Positions 1 through 7,757 of a stretch of DNA of 64,000 nt are shown one piece after another. Source of the stretch: Atlantibacter hermannii (GTDB lineage: Bacteria > Pseudomonadota > Gammaproteobacteria > Enterobacterales > Enterobacteriaceae); contig LR134136.1 in the NCBI GenBank assembly GCA_900635495.1, positions 558,001 through 622,000 of the forward strand, given 5' to 3'. A program made the position numbers and the translations under genes. How positions within the stretch are numbered: the first letter of the stretch is position 1; each line of letters starts with the position of its first letter. The notes under the pieces are model-generated. The model ran no database searches. It worked only from the letters and a program-made list of their open reading frames with translations, and was not told where the DNA came from.

Positions 1-54
1 CTGTGGCGTGAGGGTGTCATCTTCCACGGGCAGGGTTAAATTCAACATCGGCAT
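1..54 (-). CDS. N-terminus of an unidentified protein, cut by the window edge
   Basis: An ATG at 54 on the minus strand opens a frame that runs off the window edge; only 18 codons are visible, beginning MPMLNLTLPVEDD. A strong ribosome-binding site (GGAGGAGCC) lies directly before the ATG. It starts 17 bp after the stop of the FGGY kinase and so is probably co-transcribed with it. Too little protein is present to name a family. From its position it is likely another enzyme of the same sugar pathway. Confidence 0.6.
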   Translation of the reverse strand, partial: MPMLNLTLPVEDDTLTPQ

Positions 55-71
55 GGCTCCTCCAGGGTCGA

Positions 72-1679
72 TCATTGTGTGGTGTTCATAGTGGCGTTGA
101 ACCGCGCTTCCGCCCGTTGCAGGTCGTCATACATTTGCAGATAGACCTGGTATTTAGCCTGATGGAAGGCCTGGGTTGAGGGAGAGCGATCGGCAGTGAT
201 GGTGTGGCCGTGGCGGCTCATGGCAGCGACGGCATCGGTCAGCGACGCGAAACCGCCGCAGGCTACGCTGCCAAGCAGCGCGGCGCCGAGTGTGACGGCA
301 TCTTCTTCCCGGGCAAGATGAATATCGCAGCCGGTGGCGTTAGCGTATTCCCGCAGCCACAGCGGATTTTTGGTCGCACCGCCGCACATCATGATCCGCG
401 ACACGTCGTGCCCGGCGGCGCGCATGGCCTCAATGATGTGGCGAGTACCGTATGCAATGGCCTGTAGCGTGGCGAGATAGAGCCGCGCCAGTCCGCTGAC
501 GCCCTCTTCAAGGGTGAGTCCGTACACCGCGCCGCGTGCCAGCGGGTTGGCGCGGGGAGAGCGGTTGCCGTGGTGGTCGTCAAGCACATGCAGATGGCGC
601 GTCGGCCAGCGTTCCGCCGCCTCCAGCTGTTCCACCTGCTGATTCAGTAACTGATAGGGCGACACGCCCGTGGCGTCCGCCTCCTGCTGGAGCGTGGCCC
701 AGGACGCATGCTGGCGCAGCGTCCATTCCACCAGCGCGCCCGCTGCGCTCTGACCGCCTTCATTCAGCCACCACTGCGGCAGCATTGCACCCCAGTAAGG
801 GCCCCAGACGCCAGGGATCAGCACGGGCTGTTGGCTGACGATCATATGGCAGTTGGAGGTGCCGCTGATAATGGCGAGACTGCCCTGCGGCTGGGCGCCG
901 CTCAACGATAATCCGCCTGCATGGGCATCAATGATGCCGGTCGCCACCGCCACGTCCTCAGGCAATCCCCATGCGCGGGCGAGTTCCGGGCGCAGCGTAC
1001 CGGCTTTTTCACCGGGATCGCGCACCGTGGCGGGGATTTTTTCCACCACCTCTTCCAGCCCGATGGATCGCAGCAGCGACTGGCTAAAACGCTGCTCGTG
1101 GGCCAGGTAGTTCCATTTACAGGTCAGGGTACAGGTGCTGGCGACCTCGTTGCCGCAGGCGCGCCACACCAGATAATCCGCCAGATCGAACAGCCGCCAG
1201 ATCTGTGCGTAGCGATCCGGCAAATGACGCTTAAGCCAGAGGATCTTCGGCAGCTGCATTTCCACGCTGACTTCACCGCCAACGTAGCGTAATGCGTCGT
1301 CTCCCGTGGCGTTGATTTCACGTGTTTCTTCCTGTGCGCGGTGATCGCGCCACATGATGATGTCACGCTCCGGCTGACCGGCAGGGGAGACAGAAATACC
1401 GGTGCCATCGGCGCGGACGGCCACCAGTGAGCAGGTGGCATCAAAGCCGATCCCCCGGATCTGCGCCGGGTCGATCCCCGCCGCGTGAACGCTTTCGCTT
1501 ACCGCAGCGCAGACCGCCTGCCAGATCTCCGTCGATGACTGCTCAACGCAATCACCGGCGTCATGGAACTGGCTGACAGGTTTAACGGTAAAGGCCAGCC
1601 GCTGACCCGTCGCGGTAAAGATCCCGGCCCGGACGCTTCCGGAACCGACGTCTACACCAATGTAAGCCTCTGCGTTCAT
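72..1679 (-). CDS. FGGY-family carbohydrate kinase, pentulose-kinase type
   Basis: ATP-dependent kinase of the FGGY family, expected to phosphorylate a ketopentose or polyol in the cytoplasm. The 535-residue length fits the ribulokinase-like pentulose-kinase branch. Residues 6-21 (YIGVDVGSGSVRAGIF) form the first phosphate-binding strand. GIIDAHAGG at 248-256 carries the likely catalytic aspartate D251, ISGTSNCHM at 271-279 is the second phosphate loop, and MMCGGATKNP near 430 is the adenosine motif. It diverges from an MHS transporter, shares an operator sequence with it, and is followed by another minus-strand gene. The substrate cannot be read from sequence; ribulose, ribitol-derived sugars or an analogue are possible. 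Confidence 0.88.
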   Translation of the reverse strand: MNAEAYIGVDVGSGSVRAGIFTATGQRLAFTVKPVSQFHDAGDCVEQSSTEIWQAVCAAVSESVHAAGIDPAQIRGIGFDATCSLVAVRADGTGISVSPAGQPERDIIMWRDHRAQEETREINATGDDALRYVGGEVSVEMQLPKILWLKRHLPDRYAQIWRLFDLADYLVWRACGNEVASTCTLTCKWNYLAHEQRFSQSLLRSIGLEEVVEKIPATVRDPGEKAGTLRPELARAWGLPEDVAVATGIIDAHAGGLSLSGAQPQGSLAIISGTSNCHMIVSQQPVLIPGVWGPYWGAMLPQWWLNEGGQSAAGALVEWTLRQHASWATLQQEADATGVSPYQLLNQQVEQLEAAERWPTRHLHVLDDHHGNRSPRANPLARGAVYGLTLEEGVSGLARLYLATLQAIAYGTRHIIEAMRAAGHDVSRIMMCGGATKNPLWLREYANATGCDIHLAREEDAVTLGAALLGSVACGGFASLTDAVAAMSRHGHTITADRSPSTQAFHQAKYQVYLQMYDDLQRAEARFNATMNTTQ

Positions 1680-1693
1680 TGCTAATCCTCTAA

Positions 1694-1709
1694 GCTAACT
1701 CGAATTAGC
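1694..1709. promoter_or_regulatory. Candidate repressor operator before the kinase
   Basis: GCTAACTCGAATTAGC lies 15-30 bp before the kinase start codon. It is an imperfect palindrome and the exact reverse complement of the 16-mer at 2069-2084 in the promoter of the divergent transporter. A repeated site at both genes suggests one regulator controls both. No regulator gene is present beside it in the window. Confidence 0.6.
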
Positions 1710-2039
1710 AAATTAGGATAAAAAAAACGCCCGCTCAAATTTTTTGCCGGGGTTTTGTGATGGTCTTCAAAGTCGTTTTTTTATCTGTCTGAAAAATAAT
1801 AATTATTTTAAGTGCGGCGAACCGAGCCGCCTTCGAAGACGTTTCTTTGGAAAAAATGATTTATAAAGGCACCCCAACAGTGAAGGGCGGATATATTTTG
1901 GGGAAGGGAGCAGACGCAAAGAGGTAATTGGCTGAAATTACACTCTTTTAAAATACAAAGTGTAGGGGTTTTCTGCCTGCCACCCGGCGTGTTGAGTAAA
2001 AATTAAACCGATCCCGCTCACACTCTTCATTCATTCGAG

Positions 2040-2066
2040 TTGTGAATATTTTGTGATTGCTATAAT
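2040..2066 (+). promoter_or_regulatory. Candidate sigma70 promoter of the MHS transporter gene
   Basis: A perfect -10 hexamer TATAAT lies at 2061-2066 and a -35-like TTGTGA at 2040-2045, spaced 15 bp apart, which is short. The operator copy at 2069-2084 covers the expected start point, a position suited to repression. The rest of the interval 1680-2161 is AT-rich and shows no other gene. Confidence 0.45.
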
Positions 2067-2068
2067 TA

Positions 2069-2084
2069 GCTAATTCGAGTTAGC
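2069..2084. promoter_or_regulatory. Candidate repressor operator before the MHS transporter
   Basis: GCTAATTCGAGTTAGC is the exact reverse complement of the site at 1694-1709. It sits immediately after the candidate TATAAT box, so bound protein would block transcription initiation. Confidence 0.6.
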
Positions 2085-2161
2085 TTGCGAGCGATTTTCC
2101 CCGCTCTGCCAGCGTGGCGCAGACCAACAACACAATAACGATTCGGACAGAGGATTGAATA

Positions 2162-3523
2162 ATGACAGTGATTACCTCGCCTACACTGCCTGCCGCGAAA
2201 GATAACGCGCTTTCGCAGCCAGCCCAGGAAAGAAAAAAACTGATTACCGTGCTGGGCTCCGGTCTATCAGGCACTACCATTGAGTTCTACGATTTCTTTA
2301 TTTACGGCACGGCGGCGGCGCTGGTGTTTCCGTCGCTGTTTTTCCCGAATCTTTCTCCGCTGATGGCGCTGATCGTCTCCTTCCTGACGCTGTCGATTAC
2401 GTTTGTCAGCCGCCCCATCGGCGCCATTGTATTTGGTCACTACGGCGACAAAATTGGCCGTAAAAAATCGCTGGTGCTGTCGTTGATGATCATGGGGATC
2501 TCCACTTTCCTGATTGGCCTGATCCCGAGTTACGACACCATCGGCAACGCCGCGCCGTTGATCCTGATCTTCCTGCGTTTGTGTCAGGGCTTCGCCATTG
2601 GTGGCGAGTGGGGCGGGGCGACGACGTTGATTACCGAATACGCGCCGCGCAACCGTCGCGGGTTCTTCGGCACCTTTGTGCAACTGGGTAACGTGCTGGG
2701 ATTGTTTATCGCCACCGCTGTGTTTGCGCTCGTGGTTATGCTGCCCGAAGACGATTTGATGTCCTGGGGCTGGCGCGTGCCGTTCCTGTTGAGTATTGCG
2801 CTGCTGTTCGTGGGGATGTTTATCCGTTCGCGCATTGAAGAGACGCCGGTGTTCAAAGAAAACCAACAACAACGCAAGAACGCGCCGCAAGCCGCTGAGC
2901 AAAAGTTTCCGATCCTGACGGTACTCAGGCATCACCGCCGGGCGGTATTCCTGGCGATGGGTATGCGCATGGGCGAGATCGTGCTGGGCTGGCTGACGGT
3001 GGCGTTCTTTATGTCTTACGTGACCCGCGAGCTTAACTTCACCCGTGAAACGGCGCTTAACGGCCTGTTGCTGGCGAGTTTTGTCGGGATCTTCACCTTC
3101 CCGTTCTTCGGTTGGTTATCGGACAAAATCGGTCGTCGCCCGGTGTATCTGGCCGGGGCTGCCATTACACTGATTTTCGCCTTCCCGCTGTTCTGGATGA
3201 TCGACTCCGGTTCGGTGAAGATGTTTATGTTCGCGACCACGTTTTGTTACTCCGTGGGGCTGGGGATGATGTTTAGCGTCCAGCCCGCCTTTTTCTCGGA
3301 GCTGTTTGACACCAGCGTGCGCTACACCGGCGTGTCGCTTGGCTTCCAGCTGGCGAATATTGTCGGCGGCCTGACCCCGATGATCGGTACGCTGCTCATT
3401 GCCTGGTCCGGCGGTCAGTCCTGGCCGATTTCGCTGTTCCTGGCCTGTATGGCGATGATCACCATTGTGTGCGTGTGCGTCACCAGGGAAAGTTATAACG
3501 ATGAGTTGAACGACGTGAAATAA
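2162..3523 (+). CDS. MHS-family metabolite:proton symporter (MFS)
   Basis: Twelve-helix major facilitator protein of the metabolite:H+ symporter family (relatives KgtP, ShiA, ProP), located in the inner membrane. The family signature in the cytoplasmic loop after helix 2 is visible as GHYGDKIGRKK near residue 95, with a second copy WLSDKIGRRP near 320. EFYDFFIYGT near 41-50 and GFAIGGEWGGA near 145 are also typical of MHS members. The 453 residues match the family. It diverges from the FGGY kinase and shares its operator, so it probably imports the substrate of that pathway; the substrate is not identifiable. The start has RBS AGAGGA. Confidence 0.85.
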   Translation: MTVITSPTLPAAKDNALSQPAQERKKLITVLGSGLSGTTIEFYDFFIYGTAAALVFPSLFFPNLSPLMALIVSFLTLSITFVSRPIGAIVFGHYGDKIGRKKSLVLSLMIMGISTFLIGLIPSYDTIGNAAPLILIFLRLCQGFAIGGEWGGATTLITEYAPRNRRGFFGTFVQLGNVLGLFIATAVFALVVMLPEDDLMSWGWRVPFLLSIALLFVGMFIRSRIEETPVFKENQQQRKNAPQAAEQKFPILTVLRHHRRAVFLAMGMRMGEIVLGWLTVAFFMSYVTRELNFTRETALNGLLLASFVGIFTFPFFGWLSDKIGRRPVYLAGAAITLIFAFPLFWMIDSGSVKMFMFATTFCYSVGLGMMFSVQPAFFSELFDTSVRYTGVSLGFQLANIVGGLTPMIGTLLIAWSGGQSWPISLFLACMAMITIVCVCVTRESYNDELNDVK

Positions 3524-3530
3524 CACACAA

Positions 3531-3560
3531 ACAGCCCCTGCGCATCAACGCGGGGGCTAT
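3531..3560 (+). terminator. Hairpin terminator after the MHS transporter
   Basis: A GC-rich hairpin (arms AGCCCC and GGGGCT, 3533-3557) stands 8 bp after the stop codon and is followed by a short T-containing stretch. It also separates the transporter from the convergent Shedu gene. Confidence 0.6.
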
Positions 3561-3579
3561 CTTTCTGGAGCCTGGAGGG

Positions 3580-4671
3580 CTAGATGTTTCGGTCGCCCGA
3601 TATCTTATTCAGCAAACTGTCCCAGCTTTCCAGCCTTAAGGGCAGAGAGGTGTGCCTCTCAAGATTATGGCGTTCAATACTCTCTTCCAGATCGTTTTGC
3701 GAACGGCCCGCAATGACCACTAACCGGATATTAATATCCTTATCAGGGTCGACCTCTAATTTACCTTTTGGCCCGCGAAACGCCTGATGACGATTATTTC
3801 CGGTTTCCACTGCCTCACGTATTTCATGAAAGTATGCCCGGTATCTGGGGTAATCCCTGATGATGGTGCCTTCTCTTCCCCTTACCTGCTGTAACGCTTC
3901 ATTGGTTTTGTAGGAAAAATTGCGATAACCCGTCGACCCCATCAAATCAAAGTTCGCGCCTTTGATTTCAATCAGCGTGACGTCCATGCGCGACCGACCG
4001 GATAAGATTGCATAATCCACAAAACCCTCTTCAATTTTGAGTTCGGGCACAACGATGTATTCTTCGGCGGGGTAAGCGAAGAGGTCGGCGAAAAAGGCGA
4101 GATCGCGTTTAAAGAATGCGGCCAGCGCTCTTTCGCTGGGATTATCGGCCAAAAAAGCGGCTAACTCACTTTTGGTAATTGCGTTGTCTTTAATTTTGTA
4201 GCGTCGGGATAACACGCCATAATTTTCAATATACGTGTCCCGGGTAAACGGGCGTATCAGATGGTGGCGTTGTTCAAGCTGGTCGAACAGGCGTCTATTT
4301 TTAAGCGTTTTATCCAGTAATTCCTGGTGCGAACAGCCCAGTAATTCGCTGACCTTTTCCAGTGAGCTGTCGTGAAATCTGGCAGAATTGCTGCGCCCAA
4401 AGGTCACGAGATCAAATGATCCATATCCCGATAATGTGTCCTCATCATGTGTAATGAGTATCGTGCTTTCGGATATGTATCCTCTTTCAATAAGCTGTTC
4501 TTTAATATTCTCGATAAAGTTAATGACACTTGCGGGGCAGTATTTACCGCCGACATCCGTTATCAGCGCATACAGTTTTTCTGCGTTAACGAAGAGCCGG
4601 ACCCGGCATAAGCTGTCTGTCCGCATCATATTTGCGGGGGTATACTGGAAGATAAAATCGCTGATTTTCAT
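3580..4671 (-). CDS. Shedu antiphage nuclease SduA-like (DUF4263)
   Basis: Single-gene antiphage defence protein of the Shedu type. The C-terminal half carries a PD-(D/E)xK nuclease core: GFVDYAIL with D219, then TLIEIKG with E235 and K237, followed by a conserved helix with EALQQV near 258-263. The N-terminal 190 residues are variable in this family and are thought to sense the phage. The protein is 363 residues long. The gene is visibly poorer in GC than its neighbours and sits between a sugar transporter and yjiN with a REP hairpin beside it, which suggests acquisition by transfer. No companion defence gene is adjacent. The family call rests on the motif spacing and the domain. Confidence 0.8.
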   Translation of the reverse strand: MKISDFIFQYTPANMMRTDSLCRVRLFVNAEKLYALITDVGGKYCPASVINFIENIKEQLIERGYISESTILITHDEDTLSGYGSFDLVTFGRSNSARFHDSSLEKVSELLGCSHQELLDKTLKNRRLFDQLEQRHHLIRPFTRDTYIENYGVLSRRYKIKDNAITKSELAAFLADNPSERALAAFFKRDLAFFADLFAYPAEEYIVVPELKIEEGFVDYAILSGRSRMDVTLIEIKGANFDLMGSTGYRNFSYKTNEALQQVRGREGTIIRDYPRYRAYFHEIREAVETGNNRHQAFRGPKGKLEVDPDKDINIRLVVIAGRSQNDLEESIERHNLERHTSLPLRLESWDSLLNKISGDRNI

Positions 4672-4692
4672 GGCTTTCCTTATTCCCTTTGG

Positions 4693-4730
4693 TGCCGGGT
4701 GGCGGCTGGATGACGTTATCCGGCTTTACC
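4693..4730. repeat. REP-like palindrome
   Basis: GCCGGGTGGCGGC and GACGTTATCCGGC form the imperfect stem typical of enterobacterial repetitive extragenic palindromes. It sits between yjiN and the Shedu gene. Confidence 0.6.
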
Positions 4731-4739
4731 GTAACTCGC

Positions 4740-6023
4740 CTACCACCATTCTGCGCCCTGCAACCATCCCGGCACCTGCGACAGCAGCCACAAAATCAGG
4801 CCAATTGAGCCGCCAACCAGCGTTCCGTTGATGCGAATAAACTGTAAGTCTTTGCCGATGTTGAGCTCAATCTGGCGCGACATGTCTCGCGCATCCCAGC
4901 TTTTCACCGTGTCGCTGATGTGACGGGTCAGGAACGCCGCGAAATCCGGTGCGACGCGGGTCGCGGCCTGTTCCATATGTTCGTTAAGCGAACGGCGCAG
5001 CGCATTATCCGCCACCAGGGTTTCCCCAAACCACTGCCCGGCTTCGGCGATCCGGCGCTGAATACGTGAATCTTCAGACTGCATATCGGTTTTCAGCCAC
5101 TGGCGCAGGTCGCCCCACAGTTCACCGAGGTAGCGGTTAAACGCCTCATCGTTCTTGAGATACTGCTTGATGTTATTGGCTTTTTCGGCCATTTCCGGAT
5201 CGGTTTTCAGATTATCGATAAGCTTTAACGTGGCGCGATCAAAGGCCATACGGATCTGGTGAGCGCGATCCTCGCTGATATCATCCAGCAGAGAATTTAC
5301 CGCGTCGGAGACCAGCTCCGCGCTGTGCTCACCCAGCCATTCGGTGGGCAGGATTTTAGCTTTTAGCGGATGTTCGGTTTCAAGCCAGTGAACAATCTGC
5401 CGGGCGATAAAGGCGCGGGTTTTATCGCGCTGGAGCAGGGCAATCAACTGCGAAATCAGCGAATCCAACAGTTGCTGGTGACGATCGTTTTTAGTCATGC
5501 TTTCCAGCATCAGCGCACTGGTGCCGGTGAGATCCACTTTATCAATCGCTTTATGCACCGCCCGGCGCAGTAATCCCTGAATACGCGCATCGTCGGTCAA
5601 CTCCAGAAAACCGCTCATTCCCTGAATCAGATAGCCGCCAACGCGCTGCGAATTTTCCGGCTGGCTGAACCACTTACCGATCAGCATCGCGGGTTCATGC
5701 CGGTGGATCAGCGCCACCAGCGACTGGGTATCGAGAAACTTTTCTTCGACGAAGCGACCGAGGTTTTCGCCAATCCGGTCTTTGTTGCGTGGAATAATCG
5801 CGGTATGGCGGGAGATAAACGGCAGCGGCACACGGCGAAACAGCGCCACCACGGCGAACCAGTCGGCCAGCGCGCCCACCATCGCCGCCTCGGAAACGGC
5901 CTTCAGCCCGCTGACCCAGGGGCTGGGCGGCAGGAAGAGTGTGGTCACAAAAACGGCTGCAGCAATCAGCAGCAGCGAGAGCGCCAGCAGCTTGGCGCGT
6001 TTGAGTTCAGCTAATTTTTCCAT
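4740..6023 (-). CDS. yjiN: DUF445 inner-membrane protein YjiN
   Basis: Membrane protein of unknown biochemical role, DUF445 family, 427 residues as in E. coli. The N-terminus holds a hydrophobic segment at about 13-31 and a second near 40-65 that includes the family signature EAAMVGALADWFAVVALF. The middle is a long helical soluble domain, and a C-terminal hydrophobic segment near 400-418 ends in VPGWLQGAEWW. Its neighbourhood with mdtM matches the E. coli 98-min region. Start ATG at 6023. Confidence 0.9.
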   Translation of the reverse strand: MEKLAELKRAKLLALSLLLIAAAVFVTTLFLPPSPWVSGLKAVSEAAMVGALADWFAVVALFRRVPLPFISRHTAIIPRNKDRIGENLGRFVEEKFLDTQSLVALIHRHEPAMLIGKWFSQPENSQRVGGYLIQGMSGFLELTDDARIQGLLRRAVHKAIDKVDLTGTSALMLESMTKNDRHQQLLDSLISQLIALLQRDKTRAFIARQIVHWLETEHPLKAKILPTEWLGEHSAELVSDAVNSLLDDISEDRAHQIRMAFDRATLKLIDNLKTDPEMAEKANNIKQYLKNDEAFNRYLGELWGDLRQWLKTDMQSEDSRIQRRIAEAGQWFGETLVADNALRRSLNEHMEQAATRVAPDFAAFLTRHISDTVKSWDARDMSRQIELNIGKDLQFIRINGTLVGGSIGLILWLLSQVPGWLQGAEWW

Positions 6024-6275
6024 GGGGTAAGCATAGAGGGGATGCAGGGGATGGGGTAGAGGAAAAGGCCGATTCCCGTTTCCGTGTCTGCAGATGCCGG
6101 GCCACGAAAGGGTATGTTAACAAGGCTTTTTTATACGGTGCAGCAGTGATGGGAGCCTCATTTCACGCCCTTCTCACGAGCGAAACCTCCAAATCGTCAC
6201 CCTCATCACAACCAAACGGGCAAATATTGACCACAATAATCACAGGGTTTCACACAGCACGCAGAAGGAGGTTGT

Positions 6276-6710
6276 ATGTCCAGAACGATTTTAGTGCCTA
6301 TCGATATCTCTGAGATGCAGCTGACGACGCAGGTTATTCCCAATGTCCAGGAGTATGCCGGGCGGGATGTTACGATGGTCCACTTTTTAGCGGTGATCCC
6401 TGACCATACTTATTTTGCCGCTTATGGCCTCGAATATGCCGCCATCGCGCCGGAACGCTCGGAGCGGGAAGCGAACGCGTTGCAGACGCTCAATGAGATT
6501 GTCACCCGGTTTGGCCTGCCGGAGGGGCGGGTTAAAACACATGTATGCAGCGGCTCGCCGAAGGATCACATTCTGCGGGTGGCGGATGAGATCAACGCCG
6601 ATCTGATTATCCTCGCCTCACACCGGCCCAGCATGAGTACTTATCTGTTAGGGTCTAATGCCGCAGCGGTGGTGCGGCATGCCAAATGCTCGGTTCTGGT
6701 GGTACGCTAA
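6276..6710 (+). CDS. UspF-like universal stress protein
   Basis: Single-domain universal stress protein of 144 residues. It starts TILVPIDIS and ends with the family C-terminus, where ASHRP is followed by TYLLGSNAAAVVRHAKCSVLVVR in part. The nucleotide-binding loop is the G-S-N-A form seen in UspF and UspG. Such proteins act as small ATP- or AMP-binding dimers under stress and growth arrest. A strong RBS (AGAAGGAGG) precedes the ATG. In E. coli uspF lies elsewhere (about 31 min), so this is either a relocated uspF or a paralogue. Confidence 0.85.
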   Translation: MSRTILVPIDISEMQLTTQVIPNVQEYAGRDVTMVHFLAVIPDHTYFAAYGLEYAAIAPERSEREANALQTLNEIVTRFGLPEGRVKTHVCSGSPKDHILRVADEINADLIILASHRPSMSTYLLGSNAAAVVRHAKCSVLVVR

Positions 6711-6717
6711 AGCATCA

Positions 6718-6740
6718 AGCCCACTTCGGTGGGCTTTTTA
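6718..6740 (+). terminator. Rho-independent terminator after the usp gene
   Basis: Perfect 7-bp stem AGCCCAC / GTGGGCT with a TTCG tetraloop followed by five T residues. Confidence 0.9.
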
Positions 6741-7493
6741 TCGGCGATCGAGTCCCATTGCGCTGACCGGATCGAACAGCGACAGGCTTTCAATTTGCTC
6801 CAGCAGGATCACTTTACGAAACGACAGGGCAGATTTCGGCTCCGTGGTCAGGGTGATCTCATGCTCTGCATACCAGGCGCTGTAGTTATGCTCCACCACA
6901 AACTCGCCGTTTTCCCGGGCGCGATAGCCGCTCAGAAACGGGATCAGCACAATGTTATTCCCAGGGCTGCTGCTGTCGAACGACGCGGTATGGACCATGC
7001 CAACGTAAACGCGTTGTGATTTAAGCATTACCAGCGCCAGTTCGCCTTCTTCCATACACTGGTAAAGCAGGCCTTCCAGGCCGTTGGCGCGGGTAAGCTG
7101 CTTATAGAGCGAACGGCGGCCGCCACTGTCGAGCCGGGCACTGCGCGCCCAGTTTGAGCGGTAGAGACAAAACAGTACCGCGAAGCCGAGCATAATGACC
7201 ACCGGCGCCTGGATGCCAAGGAAACTCCAGTTGATAAACGCCATCTGGTAGTGGTGAACCCCGCTGCCGAATAACTCCGGCAGGGCGTTCATCGTGAGCG
7301 ATGTCAAAAGCAGGAGCAGCCACACCGCCGCCGTGGCGATCAGCCCCTGCAACACGAAGATGCAGCCGTATAGCGCGACCAGGAAGTACACGTCCCAGCC
7401 AAAGGTGCGTTTATATTTGAGGCGCGTGGAGAGGTCGCGACTGGCATACCAGTAGCCGCAAACCATCAGCACCATAAAGATCGCGGTTCCCAT
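6738..7493 (-). CDS. Membrane protein of unknown function
   Basis: A 251-residue protein I do not recognise. The N-terminal segment (residues 1-14) is hydrophobic. Two further strong segments follow near 33-67 and a third near 92-110, so about four helices lead into a roughly 135-residue cytoplasmic domain. That domain has a mixed alpha/beta look with repeated hydrophobic strands (LALVMLKSQRVYVGMV, NNIVLIPFLSGY). It is preceded 1 bp upstream by a small gene on the same strand (7495-7689), so the two form an operon convergent with the usp gene. No catalytic motif is visible. Confidence 0.75.
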   Translation of the reverse strand: MGTAIFMVLMVCGYWYASRDLSTRLKYKRTFGWDVYFLVALYGCIFVLQGLIATAAVWLLLLLTSLTMNALPELFGSGVHHYQMAFINWSFLGIQAPVVIMLGFAVLFCLYRSNWARSARLDSGGRRSLYKQLTRANGLEGLLYQCMEEGELALVMLKSQRVYVGMVHTASFDSSSPGNNIVLIPFLSGYRARENGEFVVEHNYSAWYAEHEITLTTEPKSALSFRKVILLEQIESLSLFDPVSAMGLDRR

Positions 7494-7494
7494 T

Positions 7495-7689
7495 TCAGGC
7501 TCGCTTCAGCATGTCGACATGGCGCTGAAAATCCTGTTGAACCTCAGGACAATGGATGTTGACCATGGCGTTACCGTCACCATCAATGATGATGCGCTCT
7601 CCGTCGTCAATAGCGTCCTGAACTTCACCGTGACTAATCACTTGCAGCAGTTTTTCCGGGCTTGAAAAGAGTGATGGCAGCAGTTTCAT
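7495..7689 (-). CDS. Small hypothetical protein paired with the membrane protein gene
   Basis: A 64-residue acidic protein with no signal peptide and no recognised domain. It contains a hydrophilic core, DDGERIIIDGDGNAMVN at about 28-44. A strong RBS (AGGAGGAATATTC before ATG) supports translation. Its stop lies 1 bp before the start of the membrane protein gene, which implies translational coupling. The function is unknown. Confidence 0.7.
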   Translation of the reverse strand: MKLLPSLFSSPEKLLQVISHGEVQDAIDDGERIIIDGDGNAMVNIHCPEVQQDFQRHVDMLKRA

Positions 7690-7757
7690 GAATATTCCTC
7701 CTGGCTACAGTTTAGGAAGTCTTACCGAAAGTAGTGAGAAATGATTCTGAAACGACG

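Noticed and set aside
72..1679. Naming the kinase araB, xylB or rbtK
   Set aside because: Motifs support only the pentulose-kinase branch of FGGY; no isomerase or epimerase is visible to fix the substrate.
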